From the NCBI RefSeq assembly GCF_026239555.1, contig NZ_JAPIVP010000005.1, forward strand, positions 62,001 to 126,000: a DNA stretch of 64,000 nucleotides. The letters are read 5' to 3'. The stretch is from Pedobacter sp. PF22-3 (GTDB lineage: Bacteria > Bacteroidota > Bacteroidia > Sphingobacteriales > Sphingobacteriaceae). Made by a program: the position numbers and the translations under genes. The notes under the pieces were generated by a model. It saw nothing but the letters and a program-made list of their open reading frames with translations. It was not told where the DNA came from and did not search any database. This document shows positions 51,540 to 60,305 of this stretch, piece by piece. Each line of letters starts with the position of its first letter. Positions within the stretch are counted from its first letter, which is position 1.

Positions 51540-51914
51540 ATGGTAAAAAAGAAAATAGTAGCCCTTTCTACATATCTTTCTGAGTTGGCCGTTCACGGCA
51601 TACAGGAAAAAAAAGGAGAAGATATCGTGCGGTTAGATCTTAGAAATATTCACACTTCAGTAGCTGATTACTTTATTATCGCAAGTGCCAACTCTGGCAC
51701 CCAGGTAAAAGCTATTGCAGATAGTGTAGAAAAAGAAATATATAAAGCCACTCAGGCAGACCCAAGACATAAGGAGGGTTTCGAATCAGCAGATTGGATA
51801 ATTCTTGATTATTTCGATGTGGTTGTGCACATTTTTAAAACGGAAAAGCGCCACTTTTATGGCATAGAAGAACTTTGGGGTGATGCAGAAAGCACAAATT
51901 ATCAGAGCGCATAA
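51540..51914 (+). CDS. rsfS: Ribosomal silencing factor RsfS
   Basis: 124 residues, DUF143/Iojap family. It binds L14 on the 50S subunit and blocks subunit joining when nutrients are scarce. VRLDLRNIHTSVADYFIIAS, SGTQVKAIADSVEKEIYKA, DWIILDYFDVVVHIFKTEKR and FYGIEELWGDA are conserved. It is upstream of ftsH by 28 bases, in the same direction, and divergent from birA. Confidence 0.95.
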   Translation: MVKKKIVALSTYLSELAVHGIQEKKGEDIVRLDLRNIHTSVADYFIIASANSGTQVKAIADSVEKEIYKATQADPRHKEGFESADWIILDYFDVVVHIFKTEKRHFYGIEELWGDAESTNYQSA

Positions 51915-51942
51915 CCTAATAGAACCATTTTGACAAAGACAA

Positions 51943-53961
51943 ATGAACGACAATCAAAATACCAACGAAAAACAGGGAAGAAGGATTCCAAACATCCCTA
52001 AAAAACCACAAAAAGGATCAAAATTTAATATTTTCTGGGTGTATGCGGCCATTATTATAGCCATTATTGCAGCACAATTTTTATTTACTACCGACGGGGG
52101 TAAAGAAGTAACCTACCAAAAGTTTGAGCAACAGATGTTACTTAAAGGTGACGTTCAAAAAGTTGTTGCCTACAAATCAGACGATTTAGTGCGCGTAGAG
52201 GTTTATATCAAAAAGGATAGTTTAGAGAAAAAGAAACTTTACGATGCTTACAAGAGCACGAGCACTTTTAATGTAAATAATGCCTCCAGCCCTATTGTGT
52301 TTTTCAATGCCGGAACGATGGATGGGCTGGATAAACAACTTGCAGATTCTCAAAAAGATCTTCCAGCTAACCAGCCAAGGATACTGGCAGAAAAAACCAG
52401 CCGCAGCAATCCGTTGGCAAGTTGGTTTTTAAGTATCATTTTACCGGTACTGCTTTTAATCGGTTTCTGGATTTTTATGATGCGCAGAATGGGCGGCGGC
52501 GCTGGTGGCGGCGGTCAGATTTTCAGTATCGGAAAATCAAAAGCGACTTTATTTGATAAAGAAAGCCAGGTAAACATTACTTTCAACGATGTTGCAGGTT
52601 TAGAAGAAGCAAAAACAGAGGTAATGGAAATTGTAGATTTCCTTAAAAACCCAAAAAAATATACTGATTTGGGTGGAAAAATCCCTAAAGGTGCTTTATT
52701 GGTAGGTTCGCCGGGTACCGGTAAAACCCTATTGGCAAAAGCGGTTGCAGGTGAAGCACAGGTTCCTTTCTTCTCTCTATCTGGTTCTGACTTTGTAGAG
52801 ATGTTTGTTGGAGTTGGTGCATCACGTGTTCGCGACTTGTTTAAACAAGCAAAAGATAAATCGCCTTGCATTATCTTCATTGATGAGATTGATGCTATTG
52901 GCCGTGCCCGTGGTAAAAACGGTGTAATGGGTGGAAATGACGAACGTGAAAATACACTAAATCAGCTTTTAGTTGAGATGGATGGTTTTGGCACCAATAC
53001 ACATGTTATTATCCTGGCTGCTACCAACCGTGCTGATGTTTTAGATAAAGCTTTATTAAGAGCAGGTAGATTTGACAGACAGATTTATGTTGATTTACCA
53101 GATGTTATTGAACGTAAACAGATTTTTGAGGTTCACATCACTCCGCTTAAAAAATCAGAAGAGCTTGATACCGAATTTTTAGCTAAACAAACACCAGGAT
53201 TCTCGGGTGCAGATATTGCTAACGTTTGTAATGAAGCCGCATTAATTGCAGCCCGTAAAAATAAATCGGCAGTAGATAAGCAAGATTTCTTAGATGCTGT
53301 AGATAGAATTGTAGGTGGTTTAGAAAAGAAAAATAAAATCATCACACCTGCCGAAAAACGCGCTATTGCTATTCATGAGGCTGGTCACGCCACAGTAAGC
53401 TGGTTATTGGAACATGCAGCGCCTTTAGTTAAGGTTACCATTGTTCCACGCGGACAGAGCTTAGGTGCGGCCTGGTATTTGCCTGAAGAACGTTTAATTG
53501 TCCGTCCTCACCAAATGCTCGACGAAATGTGTGCAACTATGGGCGGTAGGGCAGCTGAAAAAGTGATGTTCGATACCATTTCTACAGGCGCATTGAGCGA
53601 TTTAGAAAAAGTGAATAAACAAGCCAGGGCAATGGTGACCATTTACGGCTTGAACGAAAAATTAGGAAACATTACTTATTATGATTCATCTGGTCAGAAT
53701 GAGTATAATTTCTCTAAACCATATTCAGAGGATACCGCTTTAACTATTGATAAAGAAATATCGGCATTAATTGAAGGCCAATACCAGAGAGCGATCCAGT
53801 TATTGGAAGAAAATAAAGATAAACTGATCCAGTTGGCCGATATCCTAATCGAAAAAGAAGTTTTGTTTAAAGACGATTTAGAAGTGATTTTCGGAAAACG
53901 TTTATTCGAAAGTCAAGGTGAAAGCGGAACACCAGGACATATTACGCCAGTTGAGGCTTAA
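51943..53961 (+). CDS. ftsH: ATP-dependent zinc metalloprotease FtsH
   Basis: 672 residues. It degrades membrane and short-lived cytoplasmic proteins. The first membrane segment is at about 28-46, a periplasmic domain follows, and the second segment is at about 157-177. The AAA+ domain has Walker A GSPGTGKT (about 258-265), Walker [19 protein letters not shown], and the second region of homology [20 protein letters not shown]. The zinc motif HEAGH is near residue 478 ([14 protein letters not shown]). The final segment is acidic/neutral. A terminator lies just after the gene and directly before the next start codon. Confidence 0.98.
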   Translation: MNDNQNTNEKQGRRIPNIPKKPQKGSKFNIFWVYAAIIIAIIAAQFLFTTDGGKEVTYQKFEQQMLLKGDVQKVVAYKSDDLVRVEVYIKKDSLEKKKLYDAYKSTSTFNVNNASSPIVFFNAGTMDGLDKQLADSQKDLPANQPRILAEKTSRSNPLASWFLSIILPVLLLIGFWIFMMRRMGGGAGGGGQIFSIGKSKATLFDKESQVNITFNDVAGLEEAKTEVMEIVDFLKNPKKYTDLGGKIPKGALLVGSPGTGKTLLAKAVAGEAQVPFFSLSGSDFVEMFVGVGASRVRDLFKQAKDKSPCIIFIDEIDAIGRARGKNGVMGGNDERENTLNQLLVEMDGFGTNTHVIILAATNRADVLDKALLRAGRFDRQIYVDLPDVIERKQIFEVHITPLKKSEELDTEFLAKQTPGFSGADIANVCNEAALIAARKNKSAVDKQDFLDAVDRIVGGLEKKNKIITPAEKRAIAIHEAGHATVSWLLEHAAPLVKVTIVPRGQSLGAAWYLPEERLIVRPHQMLDEMCATMGGRAAEKVMFDTISTGALSDLEKVNKQARAMVTIYGLNEKLGNITYYDSSGQNEYNFSKPYSEDTALTIDKEISALIEGQYQRAIQLLEENKDKLIQLADILIEKEVLFKDDLEVIFGKRLFESQGESGTPGHITPVEA

Positions 53962-53979
53962 ATAAATAATTTCTATTAT

Positions 53980-53987
53980 TACATTTG
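53980..53987 (+). promoter_or_regulatory. Candidate -7 box for the LUD gene, abutting the ftsH terminator
   Basis: TACATTTG fits TAnnTTTG and its last base is the first base of the terminator stem. No -33 TTTG is seen at 19 bases. Confidence 0.35.
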
Positions 53988-54022
53988 CTACCCTAGTTTA
54001 ATCATTAGGGTAGCTTTTTTTT
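53987..54022 (+). terminator. Terminator after ftsH, 3 bases before the next start codon
   Basis: GCTACCCTA and TAGGGTAGC form a perfect 9-bp stem around GTTTAATCAT, followed by TTTTTTTT (54015-54022). The ATG of the LUD gene is at 54026. Confidence 0.9.
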
Positions 54023-54025
54023 ATA

Positions 54026-54670
54026 ATGAAGGATAATACGACAGCGAAAGAACAAATACTGAAAAAGATAAGGAAAGCACTGTTAGAGAAGCGCGAAAAC
54101 CCCTATCCTAATTTAGAAGAAAGCCCATTGTATAAAAAAAATACAGATGAGCTTGAAATATTATTTGCTGAACAGCTTACGGCTATATCCGGCAACTTTA
54201 TTTTCTGCGAAGACGGGATTGATTTTTTTGAAAATATGCTGCAGCTGGCCGATAAGTTTAAATGGCGGAAAATATACTGCTGGGAACCAGAACTTCAGCA
54301 GTTTTTAAGCAAATACGAATTTCCTTTTTACCAGACCGATAAAGATTTTGAACAAGCTGAAGTAGGTATTACATTATGCGAAGCCTTAATTGCCCGTAAT
54401 GGAAGCGTAATGGTAACTAACCAGGGCGCTGCAGGGAGAAGGCTCAGCATCTTTCCACACCATCACATTGTGATCGCCAAAACCAGTCAGTTAGTTTTAG
54501 ATCTTAAAGATGCTTTTTTGTTATTGAAAAATAAGTATGGCAATCAGCTCCCATCCATGATCAGCAATATTACAGGACCGAGCAGAACCGCCGATATCGA
54601 AAAAACATTGGTTTTAGGTGCACATGGACCTAAAGAACTGTTTGTATTTTTGATTGACGATTTTAGTTGA
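54026..54670 (+). CDS. LUD-domain protein (LutC/YkgG family)
   Basis: 214 residues. Residues about 75-210 form the LUD domain: GITLCEALIARNGSVMVTNQ, GAAGRRLSIFPHHHIVIAKT, SNITGPSRTADIEKTLVLGA and HGPKELFVFLIDD are the family signatures. LutC forms part of an Fe-S lactate-utilisation complex in Bacillus; here no lutA or lutB is in sight, so the role is open. The start codon follows a terminator's T-run by 3 bases, leaving no room for an ordinary leader. Confidence 0.92.
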   Translation: MKDNTTAKEQILKKIRKALLEKRENPYPNLEESPLYKKNTDELEILFAEQLTAISGNFIFCEDGIDFFENMLQLADKFKWRKIYCWEPELQQFLSKYEFPFYQTDKDFEQAEVGITLCEALIARNGSVMVTNQGAAGRRLSIFPHHHIVIAKTSQLVLDLKDAFLLLKNKYGNQLPSMISNITGPSRTADIEKTLVLGAHGPKELFVFLIDDFS

Positions 54671-54682
54671 TTGCAGTATCAA

Positions 54683-55408
54683 TTATTTGAGTGTATATGC
54701 TCCCAAAATTGGACAACCATTTGCCGTTTTACAATGGAATTCACTTAATCTCTCTAAAGGTTCAATACCTGTTTTGGTCCCGTTAAAAAATTCATCATAA
54801 TAGCCATTACTGCTATATACAGCATGCGGGGCATTGTATAAAACAAGATTTGAGTACTTTTTAATATTGCTAATGCTAAGATCATTAACAATAGCCTTCT
54901 GCAAACCCAACATATTCTGTATTTCTGAGGCATCTTGCCCTTTGTTAAGTTTATCCACTCCTCGGTAAAAATACTTTGCATCATATCCCATTTCCAATTG
55001 TTTAGCCCTGCACATTACAGCAAAACAAAATGCCGCGTAATCACTAATTTTTTTTGAAATAGCATCAGTTTGACTTTTAATAAAAAAATGTTTTTTTGCG
55101 AAATTTAACCTATCAAAAGAAAGCACAATGGTTTTATCATCTCTTCTTTTAATGTAAACCATTTTTGCAGTCGAGTCTGTTTTCACTTCTTTAAAAACAC
55201 CATTAATTCCAAAGATTCCGATTGATGCTTTTATGAGCGCAACTGAGGCACAGTTACCCCCACCGCCAAATTTGCTCAATATACCGGCAAAATGGACACG
55301 GTCTTGTTTAAATGCTGTATAAAGTTCTTGGGTGGTTACTTTCGTTATCTGGGCGCTAACATGGGTAAATCCAATAAATAAAACGATTATTGCGATCAGT
55401 TTTTTCAT
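54683..55408 (-). CDS. Secreted protein with papain-like Cys/His pattern, function unknown
   Basis: 241 residues. Signal peptide MKKLIAIIVLFIGFTHVSAQ. The segment KFGGGGNCASVALIKASIGI has Cys53 at the start of a helix after a Gly run, and later NAPHAVYSSNGYYDEF has His195 followed by Asn201/Asp205. A Cys at a helix start plus a downstream HAV...NG resembles papain-fold or calpain-like cysteine peptidases. I do not recognise a named family, and Cys53 in GNCAS is only suggestive. It lies alone, convergent with the LUD gene. Confidence 0.6.
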   Translation of the reverse strand: MKKLIAIIVLFIGFTHVSAQITKVTTQELYTAFKQDRVHFAGILSKFGGGGNCASVALIKASIGIFGINGVFKEVKTDSTAKMVYIKRRDDKTIVLSFDRLNFAKKHFFIKSQTDAISKKISDYAAFCFAVMCRAKQLEMGYDAKYFYRGVDKLNKGQDASEIQNMLGLQKAIVNDLSISNIKKYSNLVLYNAPHAVYSSNGYYDEFFNGTKTGIEPLERLSEFHCKTANGCPILGAYTLK

Positions 55409-55503
55409 GATTCGAATTTGATTTATTTAATAAAGGTATTAGTTTAAAGTAAAATAATAACACGATATGGGTGATAAAATTTAGCCTATAATTATAGAAT
55501 TCA

Positions 55504-56484
55504 TTATTTACCCTGAAACCTTTTCACCACCAATTCACCTGTAGGATTTATGCAATATATGTCTTCATCATAGTTAGAATATCTTCTTGATAACACCGGT
55601 TTTAGCCCTTCATCTTCCAGTTTATGATGATCAAATGTTAAATAAAGCTCTACTCTGGAGCGGTCTTTATCCAAAGTGATGGTTTTTCTCGTTTTTACAT
55701 TGTAAATATCTACTTCCTGAATTCGCCTGTAATTATAGCCCCAGCTAGAATCCTCTCCAAAATCCTTACTTCTGCCAATCACAAAATAATCATTCATTAG
55801 ATGAAAGATGGTACTGATGCTCTTATCATTAAAAAGCCGTTTTCCTTTCAGGTCAACTAGATCTGCAACTTTTCTCGTTTTACCATTGGTTAAGGTGTTT
55901 TCTTCATTCAAAATCACAATTCCTATATTCTTAGGGAAATTATTTTTATTGTCGCCAAAAGCAGCGAAAGTGCTTTCATAATCCTTGCTTTTTAAAACCG
56001 TATCACCACTTTCGTTCAAAAAATAGTTTAAGTTTTTACCACTCATCGACATTGATCCTGGATAATCGGCAAAAAACAATATATCTTTTGTGGGTTTAGA
56101 TGGTACTTTTTTTACGGGCACTTCAGTCTTTTTGCTTGCTGTTACAGGCATTTTTCCCATCGTTACGCGTACTTCGGTCACTTTATTTTTCTCTGCAGTC
56201 TCGGCCAGTTTCTTTTTAAAGTCTGCCTCCCTTTCAGCCTTAAGCTTTGCATTTCTGATTTTGCCTGCTTCATAGGCCGCTTTATCATCTGCTATCTTCT
56301 TTTTTCTGGCATCTTCATTCTCTTTTGCGCAAGCTGGACACATATTTTTGCCCTCCGAGTTATTCGAGCCTTTAGGGGCAAATCTGCAGTTATACCTTGC
56401 ATATTCGCTTCTCGAAACATGTGATTGAGCATTTACCATTTGTACCAGAAACAGCAACAAAATAGTGATTAAGAAATTTTTCAT
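55504..56484 (-). CDS. Secreted protein with Cys motif and Lys/Glu/Ala-rich helix, function unknown
   Basis: The ATG at 56482-56484 (MKNFLITILLLFLVQMVNAQ) is preferred to one 13 codons upstream. About 326 residues. After the signal peptide comes YNCRFAPKGSNNSEGKNMCP with CPACAKE (a Cys-rich spot), then a charged coiled-coil-like helix (about 55-105, EREADFKKKLAETAEKNK). The C-terminal half (about 130-320) has repeated strands ending VKRFQGK, with KDILFFADYPGSMSMSGKNL and VVILNEENTL-like stretches that suggest a beta-propeller or WG-type repeats. I do not recognise the family. Confidence 0.6.
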   Translation of the reverse strand: MKNFLITILLLFLVQMVNAQSHVSRSEYARYNCRFAPKGSNNSEGKNMCPACAKENEDARKKKIADDKAAYEAGKIRNAKLKAEREADFKKKLAETAEKNKVTEVRVTMGKMPVTASKKTEVPVKKVPSKPTKDILFFADYPGSMSMSGKNLNYFLNESGDTVLKSKDYESTFAAFGDNKNNFPKNIGIVILNEENTLTNGKTRKVADLVDLKGKRLFNDKSISTIFHLMNDYFVIGRSKDFGEDSSWGYNYRRIQEVDIYNVKTRKTITLDKDRSRVELYLTFDHHKLEDEGLKPVLSRRYSNYDEDIYCINPTGELVVKRFQGK

Positions 56485-56619
56485 TTTAAGTTCGTTTAAT
56501 TTATTGTAAAAATACCCGAACAACCAAACGATTTATATACCCTTTACTCGGTATATTTAATATCTGCTTTATATACTATATTTATAAAATGTTGATTGCA
56601 TCCGCTAATTCTCTCATCA

Positions 56620-58497
56620 ATGGATAAAATTTTCTTCTTATTCCTATTTTTCCTAAACCCATTTCGTATATGCTTTGCCCAGCAGGGAAATCCTATTTTA
56701 ATAGATACCGCCAAAAAGTTTAATATCAGTAGGCATGGTTATTTTTATGAGGACAGGAATTTAAACCTGAACATCGATTCTGTTATAAAATATAAGCAGG
56801 CCGGTAAACTCACCCCATTAACAGCAGGAAAGGTTTTTAGCAAGGGTTACACCCAATCTTATTACTGGGTTGTTTTTGATATAGAAAATAGTCTGGACCA
56901 AGCCGTACATCTGATGTTTAAGGAGCAAAGCTCAAGCATTAACCAGCTCCAGCTGTTTAAAGTAAATGAGCAGGGAGAGATTTATCCACTGGGCTTAACC
57001 GGCGATCATTTCCCTTTTAAACAACGTCCATATCGCAACAGAAGCTTTATCTATCCAATGGTTCTTTTACCCCATGAGAAAGCTACTTTTTATTTGTGGG
57101 CTGATAAACGCGGACAGAACATGTATATGCCAATGTCTATCGGCCGTGATGTGGATATTATTCAGGCAGAGATTCCACAGCACACTTTGTTTGGATTTTA
57201 CACCGGTATTTTTGTTTTCGCGGTAATCTTTAACTTATTGATGTTTGCTTCGATAAGAGATAATATCCATCTATATTATGCCATTTACATCTTCTGCACC
57301 TTAATTTTTATACTGGAAGAAGAAGGATTGGCTTTTCAATGGTTTTACCCTAACTTGCCAGGCCTGCAAGATTATATGCGGTTAATTATGGCATCGCTAA
57401 GCTGTGGCTTATTAATCCAGGTAATGCAGCTGTTTGTGAATCAAAATAGCTCAAATAGTAAATTATACCGCTTTACAAACTATTATAAAAGATTCTGCTG
57501 GGCCATGTCCATTATTCCGGTATTTATGCTCTTTAAATCCTTTATTATTTTAGAAAAAACGGTTTTTTATATCAACAATTTTCTTGCGCTCCTTACCGTA
57601 ATTATCATTATCATTTGTGTGATAGAAAGAATAAGATCCGGATACAAGTTGGGCTGGTATTATTTTATTGCAACCGTGATGCTGTTATTTGGCGTTTTTA
57701 ATTACGTATTTAATACCTTGGGGCTTACCAATTTTAATTTGTTAAAGCCAAATGGTTTAGTGGTGGGTTTAACGGCCGAAATCATTTTTCTTTCATTTGC
57801 ACTAACACAGCGTTATAACTTCCTTAAAAAAGAAAAAGAAATTTTACTGGAAGAAAAAAGCAGGCACCAGGTTGATCTGGCAGATGGGATTTTTAATGCA
57901 CAGGAAGATGAAAGAACACGATTGGCCCGCGATTTACATGATGATCTGGGCGGTACACTATCGATTATAAAACTAAATATCACTGCGTTTCAGCACAAAG
58001 TTTTAAAACTTACTGAAAATGACCGCATATTTTATGATCAAACCATTGGCATGATCGAAAAGGCATGTGCAGACTTAAGGGAAATATCGCATAACCTGAT
58101 GCCAAAAAACTTTGAACAACATGGTCTGATTGAAACATTAAATGAGCATTTTAAAACCCTTAACCATTCTGGTAAAATTGCATTTGAGTTCGTTTTTCAG
58201 GTAGAGCATCCTATTGATAGCGGAATGGAAATTACCATATACCGGATGGTTAACGAATTGGTCAATAACATCATCAGGCACTCTTTTGCCTCAAAGGCAA
58301 CCATACAAATTTTATCATTTACAGAAAGAATTAGCATTATGGCCGAAGACAATGGCATTGGTTTCAATCCTGATATAGATAAAAAGGGTTTAGGCATGCA
58401 AAATATTCTATCGAGGGTAAATTACTTCAACGGTAAAATCCAGGTAGATAGTAATCAGAACGGCACAACTACAACTATTGATATTCCACTAAACTAA
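56620..58497 (+). CDS. 7TM-DISM sensor histidine kinase
   Basis: The ATG at 56620 (MDKIFFLFLFFLNPFRICFA, signal peptide) is preferred to an upstream TTG. About 625 residues. The 7TMR-DISMED2 extracytoplasmic sensor (about 35-175) leads to seven membrane segments (about 185-385). After a short coiled linker, the HisKA_3 dimerisation domain has RTRLARDLHDDLGGTLSIIK with the phospho-accepting His. The HATPase domain has MVNELVNNIIRHSFA, AEDNGIGF and KGLGMQNILSRV. The ligand of the sensor is unknown. The stop overlaps the response regulator start by one base (TAATG), so the two form a pair. Confidence 0.95.
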   Translation: MDKIFFLFLFFLNPFRICFAQQGNPILIDTAKKFNISRHGYFYEDRNLNLNIDSVIKYKQAGKLTPLTAGKVFSKGYTQSYYWVVFDIENSLDQAVHLMFKEQSSSINQLQLFKVNEQGEIYPLGLTGDHFPFKQRPYRNRSFIYPMVLLPHEKATFYLWADKRGQNMYMPMSIGRDVDIIQAEIPQHTLFGFYTGIFVFAVIFNLLMFASIRDNIHLYYAIYIFCTLIFILEEEGLAFQWFYPNLPGLQDYMRLIMASLSCGLLIQVMQLFVNQNSSNSKLYRFTNYYKRFCWAMSIIPVFMLFKSFIILEKTVFYINNFLALLTVIIIIICVIERIRSGYKLGWYYFIATVMLLFGVFNYVFNTLGLTNFNLLKPNGLVVGLTAEIIFLSFALTQRYNFLKKEKEILLEEKSRHQVDLADGIFNAQEDERTRLARDLHDDLGGTLSIIKLNITAFQHKVLKLTENDRIFYDQTIGMIEKACADLREISHNLMPKNFEQHGLIETLNEHFKTLNHSGKIAFEFVFQVEHPIDSGMEITIYRMVNELVNNIIRHSFASKATIQILSFTERISIMAEDNGIGFNPDIDKKGLGMQNILSRVNYFNGKIQVDSNQNGTTTTIDIPLN

Positions 58498-59150
58498 TGG
58501 ACAAGATTCAACAGCGCCCCATAACCATTATGATTGCAGATGATCATAAACTATTCGCTGAAGGGCTATCTGCAATCCTTTCTGAACAATCTGCTTTTAA
58601 GGTAATTGGAATGGCCGCAAATGGGAAAGAAATTTTGCACCTGCTTAATCACCAGCTGCCAGATGTTTTAATCCTCGATTTAAATATGCCCATTCTAGAT
58701 GGTGAAATGGCCGCAGAAAAGGTGGGTCAGTTATTTCCTTCGGTAAAAATAATGGTATTATCAATGTATTATACAACCAAATTATCTGCTAAACTCGAGA
58801 ATATCGGCGTAAAAGCTTTTATCCAGAAAGATACCAACGCAGAAACCCTATTTAAAATCATAACCGGCATACAGCGGGGAGAAAAATATTTCCAAAAAGC
58901 AAAATCTGATCCGCCTGCTTCATCTGTATTTAACGATGGTGATCATTTTCAAAAAAGCCACAACCTAACAGCGAGAGAAATGGAAATCCTTAAATTGATC
59001 AGCGAAGACTATTCTTCACAGCAGATTGCCCAAAAATTATTTATAGCTTTAAACACAGTTGATACCCACCGTAAAAATATGGCACAAAAGCTAAACGTGA
59101 CGGGAAAAGCAGGATTATTAAAGTTTGCCCTTGAAAATAAGCTGCGCTAA
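58497..59150 (+). CDS. LuxR/NarL-family response regulator
   Basis: 217 residues. The receiver domain (1-125) has TIMIADDHKLFAEGLSAILS with the acidic Asp pair and DVLILDLNMPILDGEMAAEK with the phospho-Asp, then MVLSMYY and FIQKDT. The C-terminal GerE helix-turn-helix is LTAREMEILKLISEDYSSQQ, IAQKLFIALNTVDTHRKNMA. It is the cognate partner of the kinase whose stop it overlaps. Target genes are unknown; the adjacent KASIII gene starts 78 bases on. Confidence 0.95.
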   Translation: MDKIQQRPITIMIADDHKLFAEGLSAILSEQSAFKVIGMAANGKEILHLLNHQLPDVLILDLNMPILDGEMAAEKVGQLFPSVKIMVLSMYYTTKLSAKLENIGVKAFIQKDTNAETLFKIITGIQRGEKYFQKAKSDPPASSVFNDGDHFQKSHNLTAREMEILKLISEDYSSQQIAQKLFIALNTVDTHRKNMAQKLNVTGKAGLLKFALENKLR

Positions 59151-59228
59151 AATTAAATTTATTTTCGAATATCGAATATAATTGATATTTTTATACTACA
59201 TACCGTTTTGGTATGCGGTATTATAATT

Positions 59229-60305
59229 ATGAGCAAAGCAATAAATACGGTAATTACCGGTACTGGGAGTTATATTCCACAAAATATTATTTCCGGTAAT
59301 GAATTCTTAAACTCAACATTTTTTGAGAATGGAAATCTATTAGAGAAGGAGAATTCAGAGATCATTGATAAATTCTCTGAAATTACAGAGATCGTGGAGC
59401 GTCGTTACGCCTGTCCTGATCAGCTAAGCAATCACATTGGCGCAAAAGCCGCAGAAAAAGCAATTGAAAATGCAGGTATAGATAAAGAAACCTTAGACTA
59501 TATTATTTTCTGTCATAATTTTGGCGATATCCCTTTAGGTAGTAACCGTACAGATATTTTACCATCTTTAGCTTCAAAGGTAAAGCAACAACTAGGCATT
59601 CAAAATCCAGATTGCGTTGCCTACGACATTATTTTTGGTTGCCCAGGATGGGTTCAAGGTGCAATACAGGCAGATTACTACATTAAAAGCGGAGATGCAA
59701 AACGGGTTATGGTTATTGGTGCAGAAACCTTAAGCCGAATTATCGATCCGCATGACCGTGATAGTATGATCTTTTCGGATGGTGCCGGAGCTGTAATTTT
59801 CGAGGGAGAAGAATCAGCGGAAAAAAGAGGAATCCTAGCACATAAAACAGAAACGCATGCCGTAAACTATGGCAATTTATTAACCATGGGCAAGAGTGCT
59901 CATCCTGATGAAGCCAATGGAAACCTCTACTTAAAAATGAACGGACGTAAACTATATGAGTTTGCAGTAGTTCAGGTACCGCAGGTAATTAAAAAAGCTA
60001 TAGACAAAGCAGGCTTAAGTGTTGATGACGTAAACATTGTATTTGTGCACCAGGCCAATGGCAAAATGGATACCGCTATTATGAAACGTCTGTTTAAACT
60101 TTACGGAAAAGATACGGTGCCAGAAAACTTAGTTCCGATGACGATTTCGTGGTTAGGAAACAGTTCTGTTGCCACAGTACCAACCTTGCTTGACCTTGTA
60201 TTAAAAGGAGAGGTTAAAGGCTATAACGTGAAAGCTGGCGATGTAGCGGTATTTGCTTCAGTAGGAGCAGGTATGCACATTAATGCTTTTATACACCGCT
60301 TCTAA
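59229..60305 (+). CDS. 3-oxoacyl-ACP synthase III family protein (FabH-like)
   Basis: The ATG at 59229 (MSKAINTVITGTGSYIPQNI) is preferred to an in-frame TTG upstream. About 358 residues. Cys138 in DIIFGCPGWVQGAI, His274 in VFVHQANGKM and Asn311 in WLGNSSVATVPT form the KASIII Cys-His-Asn triad. The enzyme condenses an acyl-CoA starter with malonyl-ACP in fatty-acid or related lipid synthesis. The extended N terminus (GNEFLNSTFFENGNLLEKEN) differs from housekeeping FabH, so a special acyl starter is possible. Its stop codon overlaps that of the convergent TPR gene. Confidence 0.92.
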   Translation: MSKAINTVITGTGSYIPQNIISGNEFLNSTFFENGNLLEKENSEIIDKFSEITEIVERRYACPDQLSNHIGAKAAEKAIENAGIDKETLDYIIFCHNFGDIPLGSNRTDILPSLASKVKQQLGIQNPDCVAYDIIFGCPGWVQGAIQADYYIKSGDAKRVMVIGAETLSRIIDPHDRDSMIFSDGAGAVIFEGEESAEKRGILAHKTETHAVNYGNLLTMGKSAHPDEANGNLYLKMNGRKLYEFAVVQVPQVIKKAIDKAGLSVDDVNIVFVHQANGKMDTAIMKRLFKLYGKDTVPENLVPMTISWLGNSSVATVPTLLDLVLKGEVKGYNVKAGDVAVFASVGAGMHINAFIHRF

